Origin: Colwellia sp. E2M01 | Lineage (GTDB): Bacteria > Pseudomonadota > Gammaproteobacteria > Enterobacterales > Alteromonadaceae | Length of the DNA stretch: 52,238 bases | Direction of reading: 5' to 3' | NCBI RefSeq assembly: GCF_018860585.1 | Contig: NZ_JAHKPR010000064.1 | Coordinates: 1-52,238 of the forward strand | Shown: piece after piece, positions 1 to 9,590 of the stretch | How the letters are laid out: every line of letters begins with the position of its first letter | Position numbering within the stretch: position 1 is the stretch's first letter | Translations under genes and position numbers: made by a program | The notes under the pieces: model-generated | Told to the model about the DNA's origin: nothing | The model's database searches: none | What the model saw: the letters and a program-made list of their open reading frames with translations, nothing else

Positions 1-273
1 TCAGCCATCTCACCTGAAGTAAACAAACTAGCGTGAAAACACCCTTGCTTGAGAACGAGGCGAATATTAAAGTCTCTCTAATAAGTTGTAAAGTACTATT
101 TTAGCATTTATGCTTGTTTTCAGTTTGTTTGCTAAAAAAATAGTCAGCTTGCTTTGTTTTCCAACAATTTACTTAGAGCAAAGTTAGATTAAACTTACAT
201 GATAGTAAAGTGACATTTAAATTAACTTTAACTTAATCGTCATCCCAGTAATATTAATAGAGAATGTTTTTCC

Positions 274-894
274 GTGACAGATAAAAATATTTGTAGGTGC
301 CCTTGGTTAGATACGACTAAAGTTGATTATGTAAAATATCATGATGAAGAATGGGGGGTTCCAGTAGTCGATGACAATAAAATGTTTGAATACCTTGTAC
401 TTGAATCATCGCAAGCAGGATTAAGTTGGTACACCATTTTAAAAAAACGAGAAGGTTATCGAAAAGCTTTTGCTAATTTCGAGGTTACTAAGGTTGCTCA
501 ATATACTGCTGTCGATGAACAACGTTTAGTGCTTGATGCGAGTATCGTTCGTCATAAAGGTAAAATCTCAGCAACGATAAATAATGCAAAATGTTTTATC
601 GCCATCCAAAAAGAGTTCGGTAGTTTTATTAATTATATTTGGGGCTTTGTTGATAATAAGGTGCAGGTTAGTAATATAAAACAGCTAAGTGATTACCCTA
701 CCACTTCTTCTGTTTCTGATTCGTTAAGTAAGGATTTAAAAAAACGTGGCTTTAAATTTGTCGGTTCAACGACTATGTATTCTCTTTTACAAGCAACTGG
801 CTTAATTAACGATCACAGTAATGGGTGCAAAAGAAAACAAGAAATAATGAGTAGTTATCCAAAATTAGCAATAGCTTGGCATCAATGTAACTGA
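274..894 (+). CDS. tag: DNA-3-methyladenine glycosylase I (Tag)
   Basis: Base-excision repair enzyme that removes 3-methyladenine from alkylated DNA. The 206-residue product follows the Tag family along its whole length. The zinc ligands of this HhH glycosylase are recognisable as Cys9 and His23 near the N-terminus and the His and Cys of an NDHxxGC motif near the C-terminus. The conserved HDEEWG and QAGLSW segments and the KKRGFKFVG block are present. The start is GTG; no better in-frame start precedes the CPW motif. It is about 20 residues longer than the E. coli enzyme at the C-terminus. It stands alone, with AT-rich sequence on both sides and no visible operon partner. Confidence 0.95.
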   Translation: MTDKNICRCPWLDTTKVDYVKYHDEEWGVPVVDDNKMFEYLVLESSQAGLSWYTILKKREGYRKAFANFEVTKVAQYTAVDEQRLVLDASIVRHKGKISATINNAKCFIAIQKEFGSFINYIWGFVDNKVQVSNIKQLSDYPTTSSVSDSLSKDLKKRGFKFVGSTTMYSLLQATGLINDHSNGCKRKQEIMSSYPKLAIAWHQCN

Positions 895-1195
895 TGCCAC
901 ATTAGCTCAGTTATTAGCGAAAATCTTGAATAAGATCTATTAAGTTATTGATTAGTTAAGCTAAAAAATACGTTATGATTTGTTACAAATGATAATCTTT
1001 ATTGACTGTTTTATACAAAACTAGACGTAGTATTTTAAAAAGCTCCATGTCATAATATGTCATAAGGCACTAAGTTAGTGTAAGTCAGTTATCGTAATAA
1101 ATACCGTAATAATTACGTTAACACTTGAACTTATCTAAAATGACCTTATCTAAGCTTATAACAAGTAAATAGAATTAAATTCTTAAGGAAGTTTT

Positions 1196-1864
1196 ATGCA
1201 ATCTAATATGAGTTTTCAAACGGCGAGTCAAAGTTCGGCGCTAGAAATCAATAAAGTATTGAAAAATACTTATATGTTGTTATCAATGACACTTGCGTTT
1301 AGTGCGGTAACAGCTGGCATTTCAATGGCGATGAACCTACCTCATGGCGCAGCGCTAATTATGACATTAGTCGCATTTGGCTTAATGTTCGTAGTAAATA
1401 AAAAAGCGGATTCAGCTAGCGGTGTTTATTGGATTTTTGCTTTTACCGGTTTAATGGGAGCCTCTTTAGGTCCTCTATTAAATGTATACGCAGCAATGCC
1501 AAATGGTGGTGCATTAATAATGCAAGCCCTTGGTGGAACAGCATTAATCTTCTTCGCACTTTCTGGTTATGCTTTAACGAGTAAAAAAGACTTCTCATTT
1601 ATGGGTGGTTTTTTAATGGTTGGTTTGATTGTGGTATTAATTGCAGGTATTGCTAATATCTTCTTTCAAATTCCGGCATTGTCGTTAGCATTAAGTGCTG
1701 CAATTATTATGATCATGTCTGGCTTAATATTATATGATACAAGCCGCATCATAAATGGTGGTGAACGTAACTACATTCGTGCAACTATCTCTTTGTACTT
1801 AAACATCTACAATATCTTTGTAAGTTTATTACAGTTATTAGGTGTATTTAACGGTGATGATTAG
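1196..1864 (+). CDS. yccA: YccA-like Bax inhibitor-1 family membrane protein
   Basis: Integral inner-membrane protein of the BI-1/YccA family. In E. coli, YccA binds FtsH and modulates its proteolysis of membrane proteins. The 222-residue product has about seven hydrophobic segments and the family blocks NTYxLLSxTLAFSA, ALGGTALIFF and GGERNYIRATISLYLNIYNIF-type C-terminus, close to E. coli YccA. A good ribosome site (AAGGAA) precedes the ATG. It ends just before a GC-rich hairpin terminator and lies directly upstream of the tus genes. In E. coli yccA also neighbours tusE, so the linkage is conserved. Confidence 0.93.
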   Translation: MQSNMSFQTASQSSALEINKVLKNTYMLLSMTLAFSAVTAGISMAMNLPHGAALIMTLVAFGLMFVVNKKADSASGVYWIFAFTGLMGASLGPLLNVYAAMPNGGALIMQALGGTALIFFALSGYALTSKKDFSFMGGFLMVGLIVVLIAGIANIFFQIPALSLALSAAIIMIMSGLILYDTSRIINGGERNYIRATISLYLNIYNIFVSLLQLLGVFNGDD

Positions 1865-1904
1865 TTAAGACTAAACGTTTAGGTTAAAAACACTTATAAT
1901 AAAA

Positions 1905-1930
1905 AGCCTCGCAATTGCGGGGCTTTTTTT
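1905..1930 (+). terminator. Rho-independent terminator after yccA
   Basis: An inverted repeat with arms AGCCTCGC and GCGGGGCT around AATT is followed by a run of T. It lies 40 bp after the yccA stop and 39 bp before the tusD GTG, so it probably separates the two transcripts or limits read-through. Confidence 0.85.
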
Positions 1931-1968
1931 TAATGATTAACTTAACTCTATTTAACGTTGGAGCTGTT

Positions 1969-2331
1969 GTGAAAACACTTGCTGTGGTAGTAACCACCCC
2001 TCCCTATAGTCCATTAACAATCACGGCTATTAATTACCTTGAAGCAGCATTAGCTACTGGTGTGAACGTTATTGGTGTGTTTTTTTACCAAGATGGCGTT
2101 ATGCATGCAAACAAGCACATAAATATTGCGAGTGATGAATATCAAGCCATTAAACAATGGCAAAATTTGCATACAAGATATCAACTACCCTTACATATTT
2201 GTATAACTGCTGCTGAAAAGCGCGGTATTACCTGTGATGATAATGCACAAATTAATGCTGGTTTTACCGTATCAGGGCTAGGTGAATTAGTTGAGCTAAC
2301 AACCAAAGCATCACGCGTGGTACAATTTTAA
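1969..2331 (+). CDS. tusD: Sulfurtransferase TusD
   Basis: Subunit of the TusBCD complex, which relays persulfide sulfur from TusA to TusE for 2-thiolation of the wobble uridine in tRNA Lys, Glu and Gln. I choose the GTG at 1969: GGAG lies 5 bp upstream, and the 120-residue product then begins MKTLAVVVTTPPYS like the family. Upstream in-frame ATGs fall in or beside the yccA terminator. With this start the relay cysteine in HICITAA is Cys78, the same number as in E. coli TusD. Its stop codon overlaps the tusC start by one base (TAATG), implying translational coupling. Confidence 0.94.
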   Translation: MKTLAVVVTTPPYSPLTITAINYLEAALATGVNVIGVFFYQDGVMHANKHINIASDEYQAIKQWQNLHTRYQLPLHICITAAEKRGITCDDNAQINAGFTVSGLGELVELTTKASRVVQF

Positions 2332-2711
2332 TGAATTCAACAACAAACAATACAGAATATGGCTTAGCCATTATCAATAGTAAAGCGCCCTTTAGCAGTA
2401 ACCATGGTAAAGATGCTTTAGATATTGCATTAATATTTGGCTCTTTTGAGCAACAAGTATCATTGTTTTTTCAAGGTGATGGTGTCTATCAATTAATAGC
2501 AAACCAAGATGCTACTTTAGTGTCTATCAAAGATTATTTAAAAACCTTTGCTGCTTTTGAGTTTTACGATATTGAAAATGTTTATGTTTGCCAACAATCT
2601 CTCAGTAATAGAAAACTCTCTGAAAAATTCCATGTTGAGAATGTTCAAGTATTAGCAAGTAATGAATTTAGAACGGCAGTAAATAAACATCAACATGTAT
2701 TAAGGTTTTAG
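2331..2711 (+). CDS. tusC: Sulfurtransferase complex subunit TusC
   Basis: Second subunit of TusBCD (DsrF-like fold). The 126-residue protein shows the family pattern, including the ALDIALIFG and SLFFQGDGVY blocks and a C-terminal VLASNEF segment. It is identified by these blocks and by its place between tusD and tusB. It begins on the overlapping TAATG and ends 16 bp before tusB. TusC is probably structural within the hexamer, because the sulfur-carrying cysteines of the pathway are on TusD and TusE. Confidence 0.92.
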   Translation: MNSTTNNTEYGLAIINSKAPFSSNHGKDALDIALIFGSFEQQVSLFFQGDGVYQLIANQDATLVSIKDYLKTFAAFEFYDIENVYVCQQSLSNRKLSEKFHVENVQVLASNEFRTAVNKHQHVLRF

Positions 2712-2727
2712 TGTTAAGGAAATAGAT

Positions 2728-3024
2728 ATGAATACACTACATTTAGTAAGAAAATCTGCTTTTACACACAATGATTTTGCCCAATGTTTAAGTATGTTCG
2801 CACAAGATGACGCGATAGTATTTATGGATGATGGTTGTTATAACCTAAATCACACATTGATTAAAAGTTTGCTCGAACGAATGGGGAAGAATATCAACCT
2901 TAATGTTATATCAAGCCATGCTCAAGCAAGGGCTATTGATAACCACCTTAATGTTAAGTGTATTGCAATGTCAGATCTTGTGGACTTAACCTTTACCCAT
3001 AAGCAGGTGATCACATGGCAATAG
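2728..3024 (+). CDS. tusB: Sulfurtransferase complex subunit TusB
   Basis: Third subunit of TusBCD (DsrH-like). The 98-residue product starts MNTLHLVRKSAF, typical of TusB, and has the QDDAIVFMDDGCY block. AAGGAA precedes the ATG. The gene overlaps tusE by 10 bp, so the two are probably translationally coupled. Confidence 0.92.
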   Translation: MNTLHLVRKSAFTHNDFAQCLSMFAQDDAIVFMDDGCYNLNHTLIKSLLERMGKNINLNVISSHAQARAIDNHLNVKCIAMSDLVDLTFTHKQVITWQ

Positions 3025-3353
3025 TATTAACTTTTAACGACAATATTATTCCAACAGACAAACAAGGTTATTTGCTTGACCATTTATTATGGCAAAAAGA
3101 ATTGGCCGTTGTGATGGCTAAAAATGATGAGTTTGTATTAACCGATGCGCACTGGGAGATCATCAACTTTGTGCGTCAATTCTATTTAACGTACAACACC
3201 TCCCCTGCCATTCGCGCTTTAACCAAAGCAATGAAAAATGAATTTGGAGAAGCAAAAGCGAGCAGTCGTTACTTATATAAGTTGTTTCCTGAAGGGCCTG
3301 CTAAGCAAGCAACTAAATACGCGGGCCTGCCAAAACCTGCGCGTTGTATTTAA
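3015..3353 (+). CDS. tusE: Sulfur relay protein TusE (DsrC family)
   Basis: Accepts persulfide from TusBCD and passes it to MnmA for tRNA 2-thiolation. The 112-residue product has the DsrC/TusE signature: an LTDAHWEIINFVRQFY block and a C-terminus of PARCI with the sulfur-carrying penultimate cysteine at 111. AGGTGA precedes the ATG. As the last gene of tusDCBE it keeps the whole relay downstream of TusA in one operon, whereas E. coli places tusE elsewhere. Its stop overlaps the end of the convergent small gene by 4 bp. Confidence 0.94.
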   Translation: MAIVLTFNDNIIPTDKQGYLLDHLLWQKELAVVMAKNDEFVLTDAHWEIINFVRQFYLTYNTSPAIRALTKAMKNEFGEAKASSRYLYKLFPEGPAKQATKYAGLPKPARCI

Positions 3354-3550
3354 ACTTTAATATTAATATGCTGGCCGATATTACCTGTAGGAGCCGCAGC
3401 GGCCGCTACAGGGCCGGCAGACTGAATAAGCTGTAGAGCCATTTGACCTTCTAGCTCTTGTTGGCTTTTTGCCACTGCCGCAGTTAAAAATTCAGCACTC
3501 GCTGATGACTGTGCTGTAACTGAGCTACTTTGACCTACGCTAATAGACAT
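3350..3550 (-). CDS. YjfB-like putative motility protein
   Basis: A 66-residue protein with no cysteine, rich in Ala, Ser and Gln, resembling the small YjfB-type putative motility family. Visible support is a helical AVAKSQQELEGQMALQLIQ centre, then a Pro-Gly segment and a C-terminal GxxINIKV-like end. The biochemical role of the family is not established. AAGGTAGAG precedes the ATG. A sigma-28-like promoter about 40 bp upstream (3590-3616) supports co-expression with late flagellar genes. The assignment is from pattern memory, so the family name is moderately sure and the function is not. Confidence 0.72.
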   Translation of the reverse strand: MSISVGQSSSVTAQSSASAEFLTAAVAKSQQELEGQMALQLIQSAGPVAAAAAPTGNIGQHINIKV

Positions 3551-3589
3551 AACTCTACCTTTTTACTAATGAATTTAACTAATAATATT

Positions 3590-3616
3590 GTATCGGCCAA
3601 ACCCCATATAACTTAA
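3590..3616 (-). promoter_or_regulatory. Sigma-28 (FliA)-like promoter of the motility-type gene
   Basis: On the minus strand TTAAGTTA is followed, after exactly 11 bp, by GCCGATAC. The enterobacterial FliA consensus is TAAAGTTT-N11-GCCGATAA, so 6 of 8 and 7 of 8 positions match with canonical spacing. The predicted start leaves a short leader of about 33 nt before the ATG at 3550. Confidence 0.65.
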
Positions 3617-3630
3617 ATAGTTTTAATCAA

Positions 3631-5100
3631 TTAAAATGACTTAGGTAAATTAGGTACTGTGATCCCCGCCATTTCAAGCATTACCTGCATAACTTGGCAG
3701 CTGTAACCAAACTCATTATCGTACCAAACGTATAAGACGGCTCGTTCTTCATCAACAATAGTCGCTTGCGAGTCAACTACACCCGCATAACGGGAGCCAA
3801 CTAAATCAGTTGAAACTATTTCATTCGACGCAGTGTAATCAATTTGATTTTGTAAAGGTGATTTCAATGACATATTACGTAAATAGTCATTCAGTGTGTC
3901 TTTGTCGGTTAACTTTTTCAAATTCAAATTCATAATAGCCAAAGATACATTGGGTGTCGGCACCCGAATAGCATTACCGGTTAATAATCCCTTAAGCTCA
4001 GGCAACGCTTTAGCTACAGCTTGTGCTGCACCTGTAGTGCTAATAACCATATTTAATGGCGCACTACGACCACGGCGTGGTGCTGGGTGATAGTTATCAA
4101 TTAAATTTTGATCGTTGGTATACGAGTGGATCGTTTCAACGTGACCATTTTTAATACCAAACTCATCATTAACTGCTTTTAAAACGGGAGTTATCGCATT
4201 AGTAGTACAACTCGCCGCTGAAATTATTTTATCTGATGCTAAGATCATCTCTTGATTCACACCAAAAACAATATTTTTTATATCGCCTTTACCTGGCGCG
4301 GTGAGTAAAACTTTAGCAACACCTTTAGCTTGTAAATGCTGACCTAAACCTTCTTCATCTGTCCAAATACCTGTATTATCAATCACTAAAGCATTATTTA
4401 TCCCGTGCTGGGTATAATCAATTTCTGATGGTGAGTTAGCATAAATAACTTTAATGAAGGCACCGTTAGCACGAATAACATTTTGTTCTTTATCAATACT
4501 AATACTGCCATTAAAAGCGCCATGAACAGAATCTCGACGTAACAGGCTAGCTCGCTTTTCAATATCGTCATTACTTTTACCCGGACGTAAAACAATAGCT
4601 CGCAAGTTTAACTGTGAATTCGGTCCTGAGCGTTCAATTAATAAGCGTGCTAAAACCCGTCCAATTCGACCAAAGCCATACAGTACAATGTCCTGTCTTT
4701 TGGTCTCTAAGTTCTGAATAGATAAATCTTGCAGATGAATACTGACCAACTCTTTGGCTAAATATTGCGAAATAGAAAGATCGCCACTTTTATCAGAATG
4801 GTAATAATTATACGCTAACTTTCCGACATCAATACGCGCTGGCGATAATCTCATGTTATTAATAGCATCAATAAACGGGAAGCTTTCTCGTACTAATAAT
4901 ACCTTATCTTCATGTAGGGTAACGGCTTTATGCGCTTTGATAATATCAATCGGTGAAGCATTTAATAGCGTACGACCGTAAACTAAAATTTCAATACCTT
5001 TGTTACGAAACAACAAACCAATTTTTGGTTGCATGTTTTCTGCAAAGGTTTGTCGCTCTTGCCAACTGATTTGATAATTTTCTTCGGGAAATGAATCCAT
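3631..5100 (-). CDS. GapB-type long glyceraldehyde-3-phosphate dehydrogenase
   Basis: NAD(P)-dependent glyceraldehyde-3-phosphate dehydrogenase of the long class known from Pseudomonas and marine gammaproteobacteria, often assigned a gluconeogenic role. The 489 residues comprise an N-terminal extension of about 135 residues not found in GapA, then a Rossmann domain starting YGFGRIGR (141-148) and the catalytic domain with SAASCTTN, catalytic Cys298. The C-terminus keeps the WYDNEFGYSCQV block. It is monocistronic and divergent from the DUF2989 lipoprotein gene. A second, standard gapA lies 3.3 kb away. The cofactor preference cannot be read from the sequence with confidence. Confidence 0.9.
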   Translation of the reverse strand: MDSFPEENYQISWQERQTFAENMQPKIGLLFRNKGIEILVYGRTLLNASPIDIIKAHKAVTLHEDKVLLVRESFPFIDAINNMRLSPARIDVGKLAYNYYHSDKSGDLSISQYLAKELVSIHLQDLSIQNLETKRQDIVLYGFGRIGRVLARLLIERSGPNSQLNLRAIVLRPGKSNDDIEKRASLLRRDSVHGAFNGSISIDKEQNVIRANGAFIKVIYANSPSEIDYTQHGINNALVIDNTGIWTDEEGLGQHLQAKGVAKVLLTAPGKGDIKNIVFGVNQEMILASDKIISAASCTTNAITPVLKAVNDEFGIKNGHVETIHSYTNDQNLIDNYHPAPRRGRSAPLNMVISTTGAAQAVAKALPELKGLLTGNAIRVPTPNVSLAIMNLNLKKLTDKDTLNDYLRNMSLKSPLQNQIDYTASNEIVSTDLVGSRYAGVVDSQATIVDEERAVLYVWYDNEFGYSCQVMQVMLEMAGITVPNLPKSF

Positions 5101-5155
5101 AATTTAAACCTTTTATTTCAGTTAGGTAAACAGTAGTCTATTATCATCAAAGGCA

Positions 5156-5167
5156 TTATCGCGATAA
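5156..5167. promoter_or_regulatory. Perfect 12-bp palindrome in the divergent gapB-like/DUF2989 spacer
   Basis: TTATCGCGATAA is a perfect palindrome in the 150-bp spacer between two divergent genes. It could be an operator for either gene; I do not recognise the regulator. Confidence 0.3.
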
Positions 5168-5250
5168 CAACACATTAGTAACCTTTTCATAGATACTGTA
5201 ATCCAGTGTAAAAGATTCTTCGTAGGTTACAATTATTTTTGGCATTTATT

Positions 5251-6090
5251 ATGATTAATTTTAAACAGTTAGCCCAAACCAGATCTGTTCGTACAATCGG
5301 TTTGTTGTTAATGGTATTTTGTTTTTTACTCTCTGGTTGCAGTGATAAAGTAAATATTGCACAACTTTGTGACGAGAATAAAACGATATGTGAAGAGATA
5401 AGCGCTGATAATTGGTGTAAGGCTGAGCGTATCGATGTTGTAGTGCATAGCGTTAATGTTAAAAACAACAACCTTGATGATGATAAGTATAAATTACTCG
5501 TTGCTTATGAAGGTTATATAAAATGTATGTCGCTTGCAGCTCAAATCCAACATATAAAGTTAAAAGAAAAAACAACCAAACGTAAGAACAACCTTTATAC
5601 CGCTCAAGCTAAACTTGAGCAGTTAACTACTGAAGTTGCACATTCTAAAAATCCACATATTCTCTATTACCAATGGTCAAGAAACTCTAATGAAGAAGCG
5701 TTAGCTGACTTTCTTGCACTAGAAGGAACTAAACAATTAGAGAGTTCTATGGGTCAGCATCATTTAGCAACTTACTATATAAAGCGTGATACACAAAAAA
5801 CCTTAGGGTTATTATATCGCTCTTTAGAGCTCCATCAGCCAGAGGCTGAGCTTAATCCCGAGATATTAATGAGCTTAGCTACAATTCTTACTAATAAAAA
5901 ACAATATAAACAGGCTTATATTTGGTTACGTGCATACCAGTTATCACTAGGTAAGCCTGATAAAATGATAGAGAGTAATTTAAAAAGTTACCAAAGTGTT
6001 GGTAATTTGAATGCAGATTTTCTTGATGACGTAGCAGACAGTACGTTAGATAAAATTCAAGCGGGAAAATTTAAGAGCCCTAGTTATTGA
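5251..6090 (+). CDS. DUF2989-type lipoprotein
   Basis: Predicted envelope lipoprotein of the DUF2989 type seen in Shewanella and Colwellia; function unknown. I start at ATG 5251 (279 aa); a TTG 12 bp upstream is an alternative. An N-terminal hydrophobic stretch ends in a lipobox LLSGC, with the lipidated Cys at residue 30. The mature part is helical and charged. Its C-terminal half (ILMSLATILTNKKQYKQAYIWLRAY) looks like TPR/Sel1-type helical repeats. It faces msrB convergently with 23 bp between stops. No operon partner is visible. Confidence 0.75.
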   Translation: MINFKQLAQTRSVRTIGLLLMVFCFLLSGCSDKVNIAQLCDENKTICEEISADNWCKAERIDVVVHSVNVKNNNLDDDKYKLLVAYEGYIKCMSLAAQIQHIKLKEKTTKRKNNLYTAQAKLEQLTTEVAHSKNPHILYYQWSRNSNEEALADFLALEGTKQLESSMGQHHLATYYIKRDTQKTLGLLYRSLELHQPEAELNPEILMSLATILTNKKQYKQAYIWLRAYQLSLGKPDKMIESNLKSYQSVGNLNADFLDDVADSTLDKIQAGKFKSPSY

Positions 6091-6113
6091 TTAACTTGGC
6101 TCATTAATTTTTG

Positions 6114-6488
6114 CTATGCGGGCTTAAAAACTAAGCTTAGAGAGTTAACACAATAACGCTTACCAGTTGGCGCTGGGCCGTCATCAAAAACATGTCCTAA
6201 ATGAGATTGACAGTTTTTACACTGGATCTCAACTCGTTGCATGTTATGAGTATTATCAGGTAAATAAGCAACCTTATCTTCAATAGCAGCAAAATAACTC
6301 GGCCAACCACAGCCCGCATTAAATTTAGCTTCACTTTCAAATAAAGGTTGATCGCAACAGGCACAAAGATATGTGCCTGCCAACCAATGATCATTATAAA
6401 TACCGGTAAAAGGATGTTCAGTAGCGGCTAATCGACACACTTTATAAGCTGCATCAGATAACTTATCTTTATAATCATCATTTGTCAT
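6114..6488 (-). CDS. msrB: Peptide methionine (R)-S-oxide reductase MsrB
   Basis: Reduces the R-epimer of methionine sulfoxide in proteins. The 124 residues contain the zinc site as two CxxC pairs (Cys42/Cys45 and Cys90/Cys93). The [10 protein letters not shown] block and the catalytic Cys113 in [11 protein letters not shown] are intact. Length is that of a stand-alone MsrB with no MsrA fusion. It lies 47 bp downstream of gnd on the same strand and could be read through from it. Confidence 0.96.
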   Translation of the reverse strand: MTNDDYKDKLSDAAYKVCRLAATEHPFTGIYNDHWLAGTYLCACCDQPLFESEAKFNAGCGWPSYFAAIEDKVAYLPDNTHNMQRVEIQCKNCQSHLGHVFDDGPAPTGKRYCVNSLSLVFKPA

Positions 6489-6535
6489 AATATTTAATCA
6501 ACCTTGGTTTTTAAATAAAAAGTAAAGTAACAATA

Positions 6536-8068
6536 CTAACCATCAATTAAGATAGTGTTTTTGTCTTTAGTCGACCATTCAACGTGATATTTTTTACCTA
6601 CTGGTTTATCGGTACGTTCAAAAGTATGTGCACCAAAGAAATCTCGCTGGGCTTGTAATAAGTTAGCCGGTAATGTTTCGCTACGCATCGAATCATAATA
6701 AGCTAAAGAAGACGATAAAGCACCAACTGGTACGCCTTGCATGGTTGCATGACAAATCGATTTACGCCAATTTAACTGACGAGAATTCAGCTCTTGGATA
6801 AAGAAATCATCTAATAGTAAGTTTTCTAAGTTTTCATCACGTTCATAGGCATTGGTAATAGACTGTAAAAATACAGCTCGGATTATACAGCCCGCACGCC
6901 AAATTTTAGCAATACTACCAAAATCTAATGTCCAACCATGTTCTTTACCAGCAAGCTTCATTAATTGAAAGCCTTGCGCATATGCACAAATTTTTGCACA
7001 GTACATAGCGTCATGTAATTGCGCTATTGCTTCTGTTTTTTCTGCATCCGTTAAAATTGACTCTTGTGCACCACTTAATAAACTAGATGCTTGTCCTCTT
7101 AAGTCTTTAAAAGATGAGATAGAACGAGCATAAACAGCTTGAGCAATAGTAGGCGCAGGACAACCCAATTCTAGACTACTCATAGCAGTCCATAAACCAG
7201 TGCCTTTTTGCCCAGCTTTATCTAAAATCAATTCAACTAATGGTGTGTTAGTATCAGACGATTTATGACGAAGAACCTCTACAGATATTTCCATTAAATA
7301 ACTATCTAACGGGCCATTATTCCACTGTTCGAAAATATCAGCGATTTCTTCACAGTTTAACTGTAATCCAGACTTCAGTACGTCATAGGCTTCACAAATA
7401 ATCTGCATATCAGCATATTCAATACCATTGTGTACCATTTTCACATAATGACCAGCACCTGCTGGGCCAATATAAGCAGCGCAAGGCTCACCTTCTGGAA
7501 TAACTTGACCTGGTTCAGTACGCTCCATTGGTTTACCTGTTTCAGGATTTACTTTCGCTGAAATAGCTTCCCAAATAGGCTTTACACGTGCCCAAGCATA
7601 AGGAGAACCACTTGGCATTAGTGATGGACCAAAACGCGCTCCTACTTCACCGCCAGAGACTGCAGAGGAGAACAATAAGAAATTACTTTTATATTTTGCT
7701 TCTCTAGCAACAGTATCAACCCAAAGGCTGTTACCTGTATCAATAATAATATCGTCAGGTTGAATACCCGCACCAATAAGGTTTTCACATACTTGATCAA
7801 CAGGTGCTCCAGCTGGAACACTTAATACAATAAGATGTGGCGCTTTAAGTTGTGAAAGTAGTTCTGTATAAGAAGAGCAACCGTATACTCGTTGCTTACC
7901 TGTTGTATTTTCTGATTCATCTTGCGCGATTACTGCTTGAACTTTCTCATCACTTAAATCAAATGCTGCAATATTAAATCCATTATCAGCTAAATTAAGT
8001 ACTAGGTTTTTACCCATTACACCTAGGCCAATAAAGCCAATGTCACACAAAAATTTCTCTTGTGTCAT
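6536..8068 (-). CDS. gnd: 6-phosphogluconate dehydrogenase (decarboxylating)
   Basis: Oxidative pentose phosphate enzyme converting 6-phosphogluconate to ribulose 5-phosphate with production of NADPH. The Rossmann motif GFIGLGVMGKNL is at 11-22. The catalytic segment GAGHYVKMVHNGIEYADMQ gives Lys210, Asn214 and Glu217. At 510 residues it is about 40 longer than E. coli Gnd. Part of the excess is an insertion before the catalytic helix, around residues 172-195. AGGATA precedes the ATG. No zwf or pgl gene is beside it here. It is divergent from gapA across a 294-bp spacer. Confidence 0.95.
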   Translation of the reverse strand: MTQEKFLCDIGFIGLGVMGKNLVLNLADNGFNIAAFDLSDEKVQAVIAQDESENTTGKQRVYGCSSYTELLSQLKAPHLIVLSVPAGAPVDQVCENLIGAGIQPDDIIIDTGNSLWVDTVAREAKYKSNFLLFSSAVSGGEVGARFGPSLMPSGSPYAWARVKPIWEAISAKVNPETGKPMERTEPGQVIPEGEPCAAYIGPAGAGHYVKMVHNGIEYADMQIICEAYDVLKSGLQLNCEEIADIFEQWNNGPLDSYLMEISVEVLRHKSSDTNTPLVELILDKAGQKGTGLWTAMSSLELGCPAPTIAQAVYARSISSFKDLRGQASSLLSGAQESILTDAEKTEAIAQLHDAMYCAKICAYAQGFQLMKLAGKEHGWTLDFGSIAKIWRAGCIIRAVFLQSITNAYERDENLENLLLDDFFIQELNSRQLNWRKSICHATMQGVPVGALSSSLAYYDSMRSETLPANLLQAQRDFFGAHTFERTDKPVGKKYHVEWSTKDKNTILIDG

Positions 8069-8272
8069 AATATTTATCCTATGTAATTACAGTTAATCGT
8101 TTTGAACTGTCGACTATTTTTAAAAATTTCGGCATTCTACCACGCTAGAGCAAAGTGAGTGTAGCGATATGCTAAAAAAAATAGCTAAAAGTAACATTTT
8201 TGGTAACTTAAGCAAAAAAACACTCGAAATATGACGTTTTTCGGGTCAAAACCTATCTTTAGCTTGTAATAA

Positions 8273-9370
<1,098 letters not shown>

Positions 9371-9411
9371 AATTTATTAATTCACTTAGATGAATTAAAG
9401 TAAAATACGAA

Positions 9412-9438
9412 AGCTAGGTCATTGACCTAGCTTTTTTT
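9412..9438 (+). terminator. Rho-independent terminator after gapA
   Basis: AGCTAGGTC and GACCTAGCT form a perfect 9-bp stem around ATT, followed by eight T. It lies 41 bp after the gapA stop. Confidence 0.93.
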
Positions 9439-9489
9439 TGTCCAAATTTTAAGTGAAAAATATTTTCAATTAACAATCATTTACTGATG

Positions 9490-9503
9490 TTGATATAGAT
9501 CAA
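9490..9503. promoter_or_regulatory. Perfect Fnr/Anr-type box upstream of the peroxidase
   Basis: TTGATATAGATCAA matches the Fnr consensus TTGAT-N4-ATCAA at every defined position. It is about 94 bp upstream of the peroxidase ATG, suited to activating a promoter at -41.5. Oxygen-limited induction is known for ccp genes of this group. Confidence 0.8.
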
Positions 9504-9590
9504 TCTATTATCCAAATTTCATGTCATATTAAACCATAAAGAAAATATGGTTACTTAGCTCTTTGTTCCACTTTAACGAAAGGAATTATC

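Noticed and set aside
1..11. Possible start of a minus-strand gene running off the left edge (ATG GCT GA, with AGGTGAG just before)
   Set aside because: Only three codons are visible and the ribosome site is very close; glyQ is often found here in relatives but cannot be shown.
1915..1968. Longer tusD from 1915 or 1933
   Set aside because: The first falls inside the yccA terminator; GTG 1969 has GGAG at proper spacing and places the relay cysteine at 78.
5191..5205. TGTAAT half-site upstream of the GapB-type gene as a HexR site
   Set aside because: The right half does not match ATTACA.
5187..5471. 94-codon frame antisense to the DUF2989 gene
   Set aside because: It opposes a lipoprotein with a clear lipobox and has no family match.
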